NCBI RefSeq assembly: GCF_947623445.1
Contig: NC_135246.1
Span: 17,839,856 to 17,903,855 of the forward strand
DNA from: Clavelina lepadiformis
Taxonomy: Eukaryota > Chordata > Ascidiacea > Aplousobranchia > Clavelinidae
DNA length: 64,000 nucleotides
Direction: 5' to 3'
Made by a program: the position numbers and the translations under genes. The notes under the pieces were generated by a model. The model saw only the letters and a program-made list of their open reading frames with translations, made no database searches and was not told where the DNA came from. Below, in pieces: positions 11,370 through 24,509 of the stretch. Numbering within the stretch: the first letter of the stretch is position 1; each line of letters begins with the position of its first letter.

Positions 11370-13614
11370 ATGAAGATGGATTTGCTTGTAAAATCATTCA
11401 GTCGCTTAACAAGCAGCAACCAACACGTGTATAGCCGAACTATGTACTGCTTTACTTCATATGCGTCATTGTCCAGAGCAACATTTCCAGTCATTGGCAT
11501 TCAGGGTCAACCATTACAAGCTGCAAATTTTGTACGAAAAAACTTTTTACAACAAAATGAAGTGAATCTTCAAAGACAATTGAGTAACAGCTTTAGTTCA
11601 TTGTCTTTAAGCAACACCAAAGTTTTCGTGAACAAACTAACGTATGGAAACAGGTATGGCAATGCTATGCAGCATCACATGTGCCAACTGGGCATAAGCA
11701 CACTCCATAATGTCATAAGTAGACATATTCATAGTTGGTGCTAAACAGCTGTTAATTTCCATGTTGGAAATTTCTTCTTTGGTTAGGAAATTTCTTCTTT
11801 AGTTAGGAAATTTGCTATTTAAGTGTTTTTTAGTAGTCTTTGGTAGTATAACTGAAAGAATGAGAGACTGTTGTATTGGCATATAAATGACTGTCTGATC
11901 TGGTTTCACGAACTTTTTTAAAAAGTTATCATTTTAGATCATTAATATTTTGTTAATATTTCAGCCTTGTAAATCAACTGTTACCATTCATGCCTTCCAT
12001 TCCACATAGAAATGTAACAGTTGTCAGCCGAAACAGAGGTAAAAGAAAAACTGCAAAAATTATAATCAAGCGATTTCGTAGGTTGGGAAATGGGCTTTGG
12101 GTCCGAAGACAGGTAGAATTTGCTAAAATAAAACATGAAAAAGAAGACCATTAGCATATCAATTAGTTTAGTCATTTATTGATATAATTATCATGTACAA
12201 TATTTTAAGTTGTGCGTGGTACTGTTCATATGAATTGTGTAGTAGAATTCTATAAAGAATTAACTATTTTTGCTCCCCACATTTTTATCCACTTTTGAAG
12301 AATTGATTTCAAACTAGGGATGTGCTAAATCGAACACGAATCCGAATATTACGCATGTTATTCTATTTATTATTCTACTGAATCAGAATCTTTGTTGGCA
12401 GATTTTGATCGAATCCTATATTTTGTAAATATTAACGTAACGATATAACGCAAATTACTGAATTGTTTGATTGACACAAAAGTTGGTGAAATGTTTGTGA
12501 GTGCTTTGTAATTTGAAATATAAAAAAACAATTTGATTGCAATCATCCTTCAATAAAGTGGCAACGTCAAGTATTATTTTCTTAACCATCAGGAACTTTG
12601 ATTACGTGCAATAAGCAGTTGATCGGTTCATATTCGCATGAATTTCAAAGCCTATTATTTGTATTCCCACGAATCAGAATCTTTTTCGATTTGGCACATC
12701 CCGATTTGAAACTAGAGCTTTTGTCTGGTGGTCAACACATAAATAATACGGTTTTGTTGCTTACTATTTCCTTAGTCAGGATACAAGAAAAGAATGTGGG
12801 TTAAACTTCTAAGAAAGGGGAACCCCAGCTTAATTTGGCGTCATCGCCGACATTTAATTTGCAACCGTTGGCAGTCAAAACTATTAGATAAAATGGTTAC
12901 AGATTATTGGAAGAAGCAAAAATGGTATGTTACAAATTGCCAGTGTGTAACTTTGCAAAGTATGTTATCATCTAATGTTGCTTTAAAACACTTTTTTCTG
13001 TTGCCACGTATATTTTTGTATCACATTAAGTATATATAGTATGGTAATCTTTATCCTCGGACCGAGGAAAGTTTTTATATAATTAAAACCTGGCAATGAT
13101 TCGTCGTCACTTGAGCCCCAGTTACCGAAAAAGCCTTCAAGCAAGCTCCGATCAAGCCTTTCTTATTTTGATTTTATGTTTTTTTTTATATAGTATTGCG
13201 CAATTTTAGGACTGTCCACTGGATGGACGGATAAAAAATAACCTGATATCAAAGTTTTGTCGGAATATAGTTCTATACATTTTGAATTTTTCTTTATATT
13301 TCTTATGTAAGTGATGTTTTATATGAGCATTGCAGCGTTACTTGCATGCATAGTTGTTTTTATTGCTTGGTTTCAGGTATGTTGACGACCCTTACAAAGG
13401 TTACACTGACGAGAGTTTGTTCTATTATCACCCACTGAAGCTTCCGTGGAATAAAAAAGGAAAGCCAGATGATCACTATAAATATGCCCTCCACCGATAC
13501 AGGCAGTCAAACATACTTCGTATTAGAAGAAAGAAAGCCCATAACGAAGTGATTCACTCCCACAGACAAAAGCCCATCCCGCCAGCTCACATGGGTTATA
13601 CGTGTGTTGGGTAG
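11370..13614 (+). CDS. MRPL35: MRPL35, mitochondrial large-subunit ribosomal protein bL35m
   Basis: A structural protein of the mitochondrial large ribosomal subunit. Four exons: 11370-11653, 11965-12112, 12776-12924, 13377-13614; 819 nt, 272 residues plus TAG, in frame. The long N-terminal part (~95 residues) is Ser/Thr/Asn-rich and fits a mitochondrial targeting and extension region. The bL35m core is clear: RNRGKRKTAKIIIKRFRRLGNGLWVRR (split at residue-level junctions), then SGYKKRMW, QSKLLDKM, WKKQKWYVDDPY. The usual family end is followed by ~60 extra residues (HPLKLPWNKKGKPDD..) beyond the human C-terminus. The third-exon acceptor is the TTAG at 12772-12775, not the TCAG four bases later, because only it keeps GYKK in frame. 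The first ATG is 11370, with another at 11376. Confidence 0.94.
13043..13130 (+). repeat. Dispersed repeat family R1, copy 1
   Basis: In MRPL35 intron 3. Shared blocks with 28985-29072 and 59693-59775: an AATCTTTATCCTCGG..GAGGAAAGT block, then a CAATGATTCG-like block, then GCCCCAGTTACCGA. Three + strand copies in the window, each with its own small differences, indicate an interspersed element rather than chance. No coding content. Confidence 0.55.
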
Positions 13615-16600
13615 AAGTATGAAGAAGTATGTTTGCCACATTTGGTTGTCTTTGCAGATTCGAAATTAAAATCTCGGTTAACGATATGAATAGTGTCCTT
13701 TTAAATAGCGAGATCAAGAGTAGGACCAAGATTGTTATGAAAATGGGAGCAGTAGATTGGCACGAAACAGCCCAGCAGGTTTATGGCTGTAGTGTGGAGA
13801 TAGATTTAAAAGTTGTATTACTTAACAGGAAAACGCTCTGTTGACATGTCCTTCGAATTTTAGCGTGTTGCCTGGGTAAATGGTATAGCTAACCGCGGTT
13901 ATCTCACCATTGCGCGATACACAAGTATCTAGACGCACATACTCAATATTAGCTAATTCGAGAATGTGTGAAACGAACCTGCCGTCAAAATGGTTCATTT
14001 TTAACAACGAGTTGCGTCACTACTTTAATTTTAACAAAAAATGCTTTTCCAGTTGTTGTCATCATGTCAGTTTTAATTGACTATCGGCCATTACTTTTAA
14101 AACTGACAGCAAACCCATTGTTTACATTACACTCGTTAACATATTAGCTGTTAATTTTCGTGTTTTCATTTATAGTTACTTCACCCTCACTTCCGCTTTA
14201 GAAAAAACAAAAGGTTTTTAACATCCATTTTATGGAACTCCAGGTTTTTTAAAGAGTTGTTAAAACATTTCGCAAACAGTAACATTCGGTTAATATAATC
14301 AGGCCATCATTTTTCGTTGTCTAGAATTAACGATGCAAATATATTGTTCGTGTCGGTGTCCAGTGGCATTGCAAGTTGGCTGTTGCGCCAAAATAGTTTT
14401 TACGATTTTTGCAAATACTGGCGTTAAACTAAACACTTTACTAGTATGCATATTGGTAGAAATTTTACGGTCATAAAACGCCAAAATTGTAAATTCTGGA
14501 CCTTTATTGCGTAAGCTCCAGATCTTCAGAAAATAATGGCGTCACGTTTTAGCCACACGATCATAACCAGTTTGTAAGGACTAGGCTACAGCACAATGAA
14601 GTTTCGAAAATGCAAGCTTAGGCCTACAATACGGATCAAAGATTGTACAGGTGTAACCAATTTACAATTCAGATGTGCAAGGCATTATGCATGAAACGCA
14701 TGTTGGTAAAAAATCGGTACGAAATTCCGGTTTCATGGTTGGTTTCGTTAAAAATATTTTTAATTAATAGCATATCAATACAAATGAACACCATAGCCTA
14801 TGTGGCGTAAAAACGTCACGCGTAATGCAATAGTGACTTCTACAAAGCCTTTTATTATGTAAATAAGTGTCAACCGAGTGCAAGGGCCGATGGCCAGATT
14901 TGACCTGACTTCCTCTTCAAAACCCGCTTGAAATCTACATTCTACCAGCTAGAATTAGAAACGACTGAAAGTGCAGCGCAGCCAGTAAAGTATGTGTCAG
15001 CACTGAAAACAAAAATAAACATCATTGATTCATGAAAAGTTTTTCTGCCTTGAGTGTCATTTGAAATTGCCTCCAAAATTGGTTAATGACTTTATTTTTC
15101 TGGTGTCTAGTGTTGATCTAGCGGCGGTAGCCACTACTGTCGGGTTGACGCCATAATCTGTCAAGAAAAACACATGTTCATTATTAAGGTTTGTTACTAA
15201 AGACGCGTATCCTATACGCTTGGCATGTTAACTTGATTTGTCGAAAAAAGGCGTAAATAGGCAAAGTTGCAATCCATCCGATCGCAAACTTTAGTTCAAC
15301 AAATGAAGCGAAACAGAAACCCATATTTGATTAGTTAGTTAGTTAACCCATTTTGAAGTTTTCTCTTCAAAATATTTGGCGATACAGTAAACCAATTCTA
15401 AACTCACTCAATAATGCCAACAACAACATCCTTGTAAGTAGCCTATGTGGTTAACTGGCCGTAGAATACAGATCTTGTGACAAGACTCAATTATTTGCTC
15501 ATCAAGCAAACGAATACTATTTGGACTGATTGCTTAATGATCTTCAGTAAACGCTAAAGAGTAGCGTGGTAAAAGTTCAGAGCACGTGAACGTGCAAAAG
15601 GATGTCGCAATTAATTTCAAGACTTAAGACTTTCATTGACCACGTAATTCTTTCGAAATAATAATTTTTATTGATTGACATTCATTTATTTGCTTCCGAT
15701 AACTCAACATATTTGCCTTAACTGGGCGCCGGGTTGTTTTAAAATGGATTTGCAAACGTGTGATATTGTTTGTTAGTGAGAAGGCTACAGCTGCAAGGCG
15801 TATTAATTTGCCTAAATAAATGAGTCAGTCGGTCGGTCGCTCGCTAGCTAGCTTCCTGTATATAGATATTTGGAAGGTATACGCTTTTTGAAGCGTGCAG
15901 TTTGCGTTTCGAATAGAGAGAAATTCGTAAGTGGAGAACAAAACGTTAGCATAAGAGCTAGCGAGTGAATAGTCCAAAGCAAAGTTGTTTAAGGACTCAT
16001 TCTTCATCTTAAAATGGAAATTTTTGTTTTTGAGATCGCCAAGCAACCGAAAAAAACAAAAGCGGCACTTGAAATCCCGCTGTTAATGGCATTCTTTCAA
16101 CTGATGATCTCATATCGTGACCGATAGTAACCCGACGCTGAAAATCCACAGCCGTGTTTACGTCACGTGACCTGTATTGTGCTTGAGTGCCCAACAACAA
16201 AGCCAACCAGTGCCATAAAATAGGAGCAGATTGTCTGTGTTCGTATGTTCGGACGTATTTATCGGCACTTGCTAGAATAGTTTTGCGTTTTTTTTACCGT
16301 AGGATAGCTTTATCTTTACTACTTGCTTTGTTCATGTTTGTCCAGGTGATTATGAAGATGTAAGACTCGGTACAAGAGCATTCGAGGACGTTGATGTCTT
16401 TATCGCAATTCGTTTTTAATTTCAGGGCACGTTATGTTGTATATTCGTAATGCACAGAGAGGGGAAAGCATTGCTGCAACACGAAGCTACTGCAGCTACA
16501 GTTCAAGCGTTCAAAACTATGACTAAAGACATCCTAGTTACTTGATAACGAATGCAACGAAGTGCGACAGGAGCGTTGGTCCTATTTTAGCCAAACTTTT

Positions 16601-16804
16601 AACGCTTAGTAAATTCTACTACACTTCTTTATTGATTTATAAACATAAGCGTTGGATATAGTGGCAACTTGGTACAGTTTTCAATTCTGAAACACTATAT
16701 ACAGTATATAGTTGGCAAGGCAGCAATGAGGTTAGGAAATTTCTCGAAACACGCTTTTATTTATTATTTTTAGGTATAGATATATTTATTAGAAAATTAT
16801 CACG
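13615..16804. other. Intergenic region between MRPL35 and BNIP3
   Basis: 3.2 kb with no supported gene. Short open stretches exist on both strands (for example - strand 14007-13822) but lack splice-linked partners or family resemblance. The segment upstream of 16805 should hold the BNIP3 promoter and 5' UTR; I see no clear core promoter. Confidence 0.5.
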
Positions 16805-19234
16805 ATGTCTTCTAATTTGAAACAGTTTGAAGTTATTAATACAGAAGAAACTGACGATGATCTTGCAGGTACATGATTATATACAGGACCCTCTCAACCA
16901 TTCTTTCAAGCATACTTGCATCGTGCACAGTTTCTAATCATAACGTTGAAATGATAGTCAACATGTAGCCAAAAAGCTATCGTCAATCAAATAGACAAAA
17001 GTCTGGTTGTTCATTTTATAAAGCCGTATGGTAACAATTTTGTTTGACATGGTTTTAGAGTCGTGGGTTGCTATCCAATGCAGTGATAGAGAGAGCATTG
17101 TGAGCATGGGAAGTGGAACGAGATGTCTTCAATCTTCATGTGATGCGAACATGGAACAACTTCTTTATGAAGCCCAACAGGAAGGTTCTACTCCATCCAT
17201 ATCGAGAATCCCATCAAAATGCAGTTCTGTTGTTAACAGGTAGCACATAAGAAAAGGCTTGGTGATTAAGAAATAAAAAGCTTTTTTGTTAAGTGAACAA
17301 GCTATCATATCTGCAGAATTTTAACTTATTTTATTGTTAAAGCTACCTAGAGCTATGATATTTATGTTTAATACAATTTGCTGTTTTGTAGTGTGTCATA
17401 TTGTTGGTTTTTGCTGGCATGTAATAAATCATTTGGTATTTATTTTGCATATAATTCAAATGTTTGTGGGTAAATAATGTAGGCAACTGTGTGTTATTGT
17501 GAAATGATAATCTGTTAATTTACATTGGTGATGTTTGTATTGGCCTATCTGAATGACGCTGAATGCAGTTGGTGATTTAGATAACTGACAGTAACCACTG
17601 TCAAATACTCTTTAATTGTATCACCAATTTGTGAAATGATTAGTATGAAACCGTTAATTGTTTTATTGAAAATGGTCTCAATTGAATTTAAACCCATGCA
17701 CGTAACTTAATAACGAACAAAGCAGTTGAATGAGTGTTTATTGATTTGTATATTTAATTACCACTCATTCTAATGCCCTGCATTAATTTTTGCAGCCCAC
17801 CAAGACCCCAAAGTCTGCAGAACAGCGCCACAGGCTCAGTGCCAGGGTCACCTCTTGTAAGTGGTCACCATTCTCCTGATGATGATATCGCTCCAGTAGG
17901 TTTCATTAAATGCTACCTTTGTTTACTTCCGACAATTTAATCATGATAGTTTTTGAAGGGAGATATTTGTGATATATTAAGAGTGTGTATATATTTGCAA
18001 CATACCAAGCTTAAGAGGAGGGATTTAAAGATAAATGAAGATATTTATCTTGATAAGAAATATAGCTTGTGGATTATATGTGCAACATTGTTAGCGTAAT
18101 AACTTTTTAGTTAAAGGATGTGCTGCCAAAGTTAATTGGCGAAGAAAAGAAAGCAGAATGGGTTTGGGATTGGTCGAGTCAACCCACCTGTAAACAAATG
18201 AAGTAAGCTTATATTGACTAAAGTTGTAACACGTCCGTTTAAATTATTAATGTGAAGATATGTGTTATACACAAGGGACCATTGTTTCTCTGTCACTTTT
18301 GTTAACTGATGTTAATGCATAGTTGGCTCTGTTGTGTAGTGTTAGAAGGTAGGACTTGCAATACACAAGCATTGCTCCCCACAGTCAATAGCAAAAAATA
18401 TACAATACGATTTTGAGATTTAAGTTCGATACTTGGCGACTCTCTGTTGTGCACTTGGGCAGGTCATTAATAACACTTGCTTCCAGGGCTGGATTCACAA
18501 ACTACCTGGAAATTTTCAGGGGGGACCCTAGAAAATTTTCGATTTTGGTAGTGGCTGCTTTAGAATGGGTTTTATTTTTCCCAATTTTTTATTCAGGAAA
18601 ACCCAGTTTAGGCATCCAAAAAGGAAGGGAACTTTGCTGAGTTTACGGAACACAAAGGCAATGAAATATGATTTCCTGTCATGGGAATTTATGCAGATTT
18701 TCATTCCAACTTTGGTTATATCAAATTTATTGGCCTTTGGTGTCGGGTAAGGAAAATTACTGAACTTAAACTTTTACTAGAGAATAAGTATTAGTAAAAA
18801 ATATTGATGTGATAAAGTCACTCTAATTTAACAAGTACAAATTAATAATTTATTGCAAAGTTGTAGGCAAATATTATGACACCTGTCTGGCTGAAGTTGA
18901 ACTTTGTAAAAATTGTATTAGTCATTATAAAAAGTATATACAGTGGAATCTCGTTATTCTGAACTTCATTCATTTCAGGGAATGGATTTCCTTGTAACTG
19001 TTTTAGTAAAGTATATTTCGTCTTAATAACCCGGATAATGTCTCTAATCTGATGCAATGCTCTGGGAACAAAACGGTTTGAACTAACGAGATTTCATTGC
19101 AGTATTGTAATGACACATAACTGCCTTAATATGCATTAATCATAATCAGATGCAATATCGTGTTGATATAACTGGATTTTTCTTTTGTTAGTGTCTATGT
19201 TGGAAAAAGAATCGCATCTGCAAAAAACACATGA
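16805..19234 (+). CDS. BNIP3: BNIP3/BNIP3L (NIX) mitophagy receptor
   Basis: BNIP3 family proteins sit in the outer mitochondrial membrane and recruit LC3/GABARAP to trigger mitophagy. Six exons: 16805-16868, 17059-17239, 17796-17895, 18111-18202, 18597-18746, 19192-19234; 630 nt, 209 residues plus TGA. In order: the LIR motif SWVAI near residue 23 (W-x-x-I), an N-terminal block MEQLLYEAQQEGS like the human DMEKILLDAQHES, a Pro/Ser-rich linker, the signature EWVWDWSS, RHPKRKGTLLSLRNT, and one C-terminal membrane segment with the A-x3-G-x3-G dimer motif (AFGVGVYVG) and a short basic tail. The conserved His just before the glycine motif in human BNIP3 (SHLLAIG) is Asn here (SNLLAFG). One gene appears to represent both vertebrate paralogues. 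Confidence 0.95.
18413..18490 (+). mobile_element. tRNA-derived SINE fragment, copy A (BNIP3 intron 4)
   Basis: Contains a B-box-like GTTCGATACTTGG followed by GCGACTCT, CTTGGGCAGGTCATTAA and CACTTGCTTCC. The order matches copies B (26780-26885) and C (46381-46515). This layout (tRNA-like B box, then a CTTGGGCAAGG-type body) is typical of tRNA-derived SINEs. Confidence 0.45.
18941..19102. mobile_element. pogo/Tigger-like MITE with TA target duplication (BNIP3 intron 5)
   Basis: The 162-bp element begins CAGTGGAATCTCGTTATTC and ends AACGAGATTTCATTGCAG, imperfect inverted ends of the pogo/Tigger type. It is flanked by TA on both sides (18939-18940 and 19103-19104), as expected for Tc1/mariner-superfamily insertion. 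No coding capacity. Confidence 0.7.
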
Positions 19235-21391
19235 AAAATTTCGTTACCAGAAAGTACCTTACTGTGGAATGCTTCTCAATGAGCAGAAATATTGATGTGT
19301 GTTCATGTATTTTTGTATATATTTAATGTATTTTAACTCTGGTCATTAGTACTTAGTTATCTGTGTCACAGTACTTTGCAAGAAATAAGCAATGTACCAA
19401 TATTCATGGTACATTAACATATACCGGCAGCTTTGTTAAATTCAAAGAATTGTATACTATTGTAATTGTGGCCATGTTGTTTTTACTAATTCCACTTTCA
19501 GTGCTAAGTCAATATTCATATTTTAGCTTGTTGTGGCTAAAAAATTGTTTGATTGTAGAATTGTGCCTTTTCATCAGTGGAACATTTCACATTTCAGTTT
19601 TACCATTTCTCGTAGTTGTATGTTGCTCAGTTATTATTTTCAGTGCAATATGGATGTAACTAAAATATCGATTTACATCTTTTGCAAGCTTACTTAAATA
19701 CTTACACAATCAGTAGTCCATAAATTTACTCCATCTTTGCAGTCACATTACAGGCAGTAAACAGTTCTGAGGCAATGTGGTGACGTGCGTTATTTCTCGT
19801 TCTGTTGAAAATATGTAGCAGTATCATACCTTAAGCAAAATTTTGATAACACCCATTTTACATGTGACAGGTTCTCTTCTTCTGAAAAGTGGTTTTTAAA
19901 GTTTGGTTCTAAAGTTTTTGTTATCAGTGCCGCATATTTAACTTATTTTCTTTATTTGAAACATCTTCTGCTACAATCTACGCAACCTGGGATACAGCGT
20001 TTAATTACATATTTAAGGTAGTACCCTGCTCTTCCTCAATGTTTTGTTTAATACTTTACAAAGATCTATTTTAAGCTCGTTGCGTTTGCTGTACAAATGC
20101 TGTCTAGTTTGTTTGTTTCTTGTTTCATCTTTGGTTAACCCCCGACCCCATTGAAGTTAATTTCATTGCATGATTGGGTGAGCACGAAATTCAAATTTCT
20201 TGTTTTGGTAATGTGTGAAGTTACATCACTTTAATAAAAATATTGTTTTCATTTATTTAATGTGCTTATGTTCTTTGTTGGTTACGTTGTGATAGGCTTT
20301 GGTATCGTAGGCTTCTACTGTAGCCTGACCAATAGCCAGAAATTGTAACATATGATAGTTGCACATAACACTTATTAAGGTTTGTCTTCTGATGCGTTTA
20401 AAGTTTCTAAAATATAAAACCAAAAAGTTGCATAGTTGAAAACATCTAAATATCACTAAAATGAATTTTCGTTAATTAATTTACAGCTGCTGCAAAAAGA
20501 TATCGTAAGCCCTTACTGTACTAGATCCCTGACCAATACCATGACATCATAGATCATAAACACAGACATGCAGATGGTCATCACTTTTCATTAGGAAATT
20601 TCCTCTTAAAAAACGTTCAGCAAATTGAATACTAACAGACTAAAAGTGTAGGAAAACTTATCTCACACAGAAAATGTACTTGTAAGATATGAAAGCTAAA
20701 TGCTGTATGCTGACCATACACAGTTACACTTTGCATGTAATAGGTGAAGGATACTAGGACAAATAAAATGACAGTGCAGAAAATCACATTTCTTCCAAAA
20801 ACATCACCTGATAAGGTTCAGCCTGTGCCAGTTGATTAATCACGTTTTTTCGTGGTTTTTTCAAGTTTTTTAATATCACAATTAAATCGATACATTTTAC
20901 TTTGGTAGAAAACTTAAGGTGAAACAAAACCATCACCAAAATTTGATGGTAATAGCCATCCACAAACAGATAACGTAAAATTACGATCATAATTATAAGC
21001 ATTATTACACTATTTGACACAAATTCCTACAAAAAATGATTGCAATAAAAATGATCAGTACTAAAAAATTGCATGATAAAAATAATAAACCAACTGGTGC
21101 GTTGGGAGCGCTCAGCCATTTTATGCTATTCTTGATAAACATAATTTATAAAAATTATTTTATTTTGCATTTGACTGACAAGAGCAAACGTAAAGTAGAT
21201 CAACATTTCTTGCATTGTATGCACAGAACAAGAATGTAGATCAACAGATATCTGCCATTCAGTCACACATAAAATTGGGCAGTGCATCACTGAATAAACC
21301 GGAATTACCAACTTACAGGCATGAAATCTACTAAAACACCCCTAAAATGTGTTTCGATTGATAAAAGCATATAAGAGACGGAAAAAAATGA
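19235..21391. other. Convergent intergenic region BNIP3/SFXN2
   Basis: 2.2 kb holding the 3' UTRs of two converging genes. A TTTATT (AATAAA on the - strand) near 21150 could serve SFXN2. Short open stretches of hydrophobic composition (for example + strand 19363-19659) look like AT-rich chance frames. No gene supported. Confidence 0.5.
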
Positions 21392-24300
21392 TCATAAACC
21401 TTTGTTGAAATACACTTTGTCAACATTTTTGCCAAATCGCTTTCTTATTTCGTCTTGTAGTTCATTTTCTAACTGTTTCACATCCATAGATCTAGGTAAA
21501 AAATGAACCATTTATTGACTACTGTTGATAAGAAGAAGGTTAAAAGGTAAAGGTTAAGCTCAAAACTATGGAATCCTACTTAAAAAAAACTTACGCTCTC
21601 TGTGGAAACAATGAACACGCTATTGGCACCATAGCAACCAAGCTGCAAATAAAACACAAATGTAAGAAACGATGTCCCTGATGGTCGTCTTTGCTTAAAA
21701 ATGCGGTAAAAGCTCTTTGGTTTAGCAAGAAAGTAACTTACTTTTACTTAAAGTAAAAAGTAACTTACAACACGCCAACGCCAAATGTTTGGAATGGGAG
21801 ATGTAGCCATGTAGCTCTTCTGAACCAAGCCCGCTTGTTCAAACTTTCCATCATCATGGGAAGGAAAACTGTTGAGAAGTAGAAAACAATTGTAAATCTA
21901 TTCACTTACTGATAAGGGTATCTCATATGACAAGTGAATTGGATGTATTTTTTATACAGTGAAAGCTCATTAACTCGACTTCAATTAATTCAAAATTTCG
22001 GACAACTCGAAGAAACTTAACTGTGACTGCCATCTTAAAATGCATGTATATAAATTCTGATAACATGATGCTTTTGAAGACTTTGCTTAACTTAGAGTGT
22101 TTTGTTGTGGCAAAAGCTTAAACCTTCCAGAGCCGATTTTCAAACTTAGCCGAAAAATCATTCATTATAAAGTGAACAATATGTTAATTAGTTTTGTTCT
22201 TCATTGTATGATCCAGCCACCCAAACTAAATGTTCGGGCGTAAATGCATGAAATAAGCAGCCGCTGAGTCGTGCTGTTATCCAGACCTAGCCTGCCATTT
22301 ATCCATGGAGCGCATGGTACATAGAGGAAACATGGTCTGTTGTTTGCTACTCTGTGCCACACTCGTAAGCCGCAGAGTTTGTCGATCCCCATTTGCACAG
22401 AGTTGAGGGGAAAGGCCAGACGCCATATTCCAGGCAATTAAGCCTGGGTAACAAAAGTCCGGTGATCTGGGAGTCGACATTGGTAATGAAGCTGCAAAGT
22501 CTAGCTGGGCTTTCCTACCACTCTCCATTCCATTTATAATCTGCCCAACGAAACGTAGTGGTACCTGAGTTTTTAGCTTGTTCTGATAGTTTCAGTACGG
22601 CTGGGACAAATGGGAGTCTTGATTTTAATCGTCTGGGTTGCTTATCTGCCGATGCAAAAAGTTTCAGGTGGTGCAGATTGAGCGGCTCTATTGCCCAACG
22701 AACTAAAGAAATGTGGCTCTATCACTGCGAAGCCCACCTGGTTGGAAACCTGCCCCATATTTCAACAGTTATTTACCACCGAAGTGTGCTAACTGGAAGT
22801 AAATTCGTTGGTCAATTCATTGAGTTTCCACTGCATATATGATAAAAGTGGATTTGTAAAAATATAATCATAAAAGGCTTCACACCCATTCCTGGAGCTG
22901 CCATCAAAACTCGAGACAGCAGTACTTGGCTTATCCCTCTCTCAGCACATTTCTGGAAACACATTTCGCAACTGAGGTAAAATTTATTCAATAAAACTAC
23001 TTTTTTCTCTTACAAATTATATCATATAAACGTATGCCATATCGTACCTTTGATAAGCCAAGTTCATTTCCATCAGCATCAGTTACTGTAACACCATGAA
23101 TCAATTCACTAAATTATAGATGAAAAAACAATTAACGGTACATATTTTTTTTTTATCTATATCAGGGGACTTTGAATAACAAAAATCAGTTGTAACAAAA
23201 TTGTTATTTGTGTAAGAATTTATCTATTAAAAAACAAACCTTTGTCTTGTGAGAGGAATATTAACAGCATTTGCAGCAGCAACTGCTGCAAAAGGAACCC
23301 AACGAGCAACAACAGGTGGCGCCTTTTTTGAGTAAGCATTAAGCCCAAGTGCAACTCCTAAACATAATTTAAAGCAACATTCCTCTAGTGGTTTAAGAAA
23401 AATAAAAATAAAAAGAGAAAATGTAAGGCTATTTATCAAACCCAATGCTGCTCCAGTTGCAGATAAATATGCCGCAAGCATTTGTTTTGTAGATATTTCT
23501 GATGCCGCATTGCGATTTGTGTAATTGACAAGGGCATTAAAGGATTGATTTCCCCACTGTGACAGGGCTACCTCAACTGGAGTTCTGGAAGAAGTAAGTA
23601 ATGGTAAATCAGCTCATGCGTAAACTATACACTTTGCTATAAGGAAAAACAATTATTTCATTTTCATAAGTAATGACATTGAAAATAATTAACCAACAAA
23701 GCAAAAGAAAAAACAGTTACGCATGAAAACAATCATGGGTTTGTATACAGGTTCTAAGAATGTAAACAACCTGTAGAAATGCAAAAGCAAGCCGGTTAGT
23801 GTCATTCCACCAGGAACTTGAAAAGTCATCCTACCAAAAAGATTCATTTTATCTCCTGTATCTGGGTGGAAAGCTGAATCATAAAGCTGTTTTGCTTGCC
23901 AAAGTTGTTCTTCTGTGGTACCTGGTGAGCAAGCACCTGATCTAAAAAATGAAACCTGTTTAAAGCTATTGTAATTAAAGCATCAAACTTATTCTTAAAA
24001 ATTAATTTCATTTCATATTTATCATATTTATCTGACAATAACGTTAGAATATTTCACATGCTTCAGTGCTTTCAGGCTTTATCTGCACTGCACACATATT
24101 TTGAGTCTTTTGCACTCTTACCTGAAGGCCTGAATGAAAAGAAATTATGTTGTAATAATACCTCTATACTCGGTCCAGATGCGAGAGAGAAAAAGTGAAA
24201 GGGGCTCTACTTTTGATTTCATGATGTTTAAAAATTGTAATGTCTTTACAAGTGTATATACATAGCCTATGCTCTGGACATTAATATTATTTAACTACAA

Positions 24301-24509
24301 TAGCACCTGTATTGGTTAACCAATTCTTTAGCTTTGTCAAGTTTCTTTTCAGAAGCAAATAGTTTCCTCATATCTGTGATCGTGGCGAAATGTTTCAATC
24401 GACCAACAAAGGTGGATTGGTCCCATCTTGGTTTATCGATATCAACCTGAAGACGTTCTGGTTTTACAGCAACATCAGTTTGTTCCATTACGGTTATCTT
24501 GTTGATCAT
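21392..24509 (-). CDS. SFXN2: Sideroflexin 2 (mitochondrial inner-membrane transporter)
   Basis: Sideroflexins are multi-pass inner mitochondrial membrane carriers; SFXN1/3 import serine and SFXN2 is linked to iron/heme metabolism. Nine exons: 24509-24307, 23941-23771, 23584-23442, 23357-23240, 23108-23048, 22952-22886, 21868-21769, 21642-21595, 21491-21392; 1011 nt, 336 residues plus TGA (human SFXN2 is ~322). Hallmarks: [83 protein letters not shown] and the ending VYFNKGL. PGGM, NRNAAS, KKAPP and SEK-LDKAK favour SFXN2 over SFXN1/3. The first ATG is 24509; a second at 24488 is closer to the usual start. The exon 6 acceptor is the CCAG at 22953-22956; a CAG further upstream would shift the frame. 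Confidence 0.94.
21957..22025 (+). mobile_element. pogo-like element end, partial (SFXN2 intron)
   Basis: TA followed by CAGTGAAAGCTCATTAACTC, then TTCAATTAATTC, resembling the left terminus of pogo/Tigger-like elements and related to the 18941 element. I could not find a matching right end, so this is a fragment or a chance likeness. Confidence 0.3.
22200..22770. repeat. Dispersed repeat R2, long copy in SFXN2 intron 6
   Basis: GC-richer than its surroundings. Its block GTGGCTCTATCACTGCGAAG then CCCACCTGGTT recurs in diverged form at ~60680-60712 (GTGACTCTATCGCACCGAAG then CCCAGCAGGTT), together with a shared CAGGCAATTAAG block (22430s and 60521). It looks like an old mobile element. Its open stretches on both strands are not linked to splice sites and match no family I recognise. 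Confidence 0.45.

Noticed and set aside
13822..14007. - strand stretch reading like a protein segment (RFVSHILELANIEYVRLDTC)
   Set aside because: Only ~60 codons, no clear linked exon on either side, and I cannot match it to a family. It could be one exon of an unseen gene but is not supported.
22277..22842. Overlapping open frames on both strands in SFXN2 intron 6
   Set aside because: They sit in dispersed repeat R2, whose second copy at 60.5 kb does not keep the frames.
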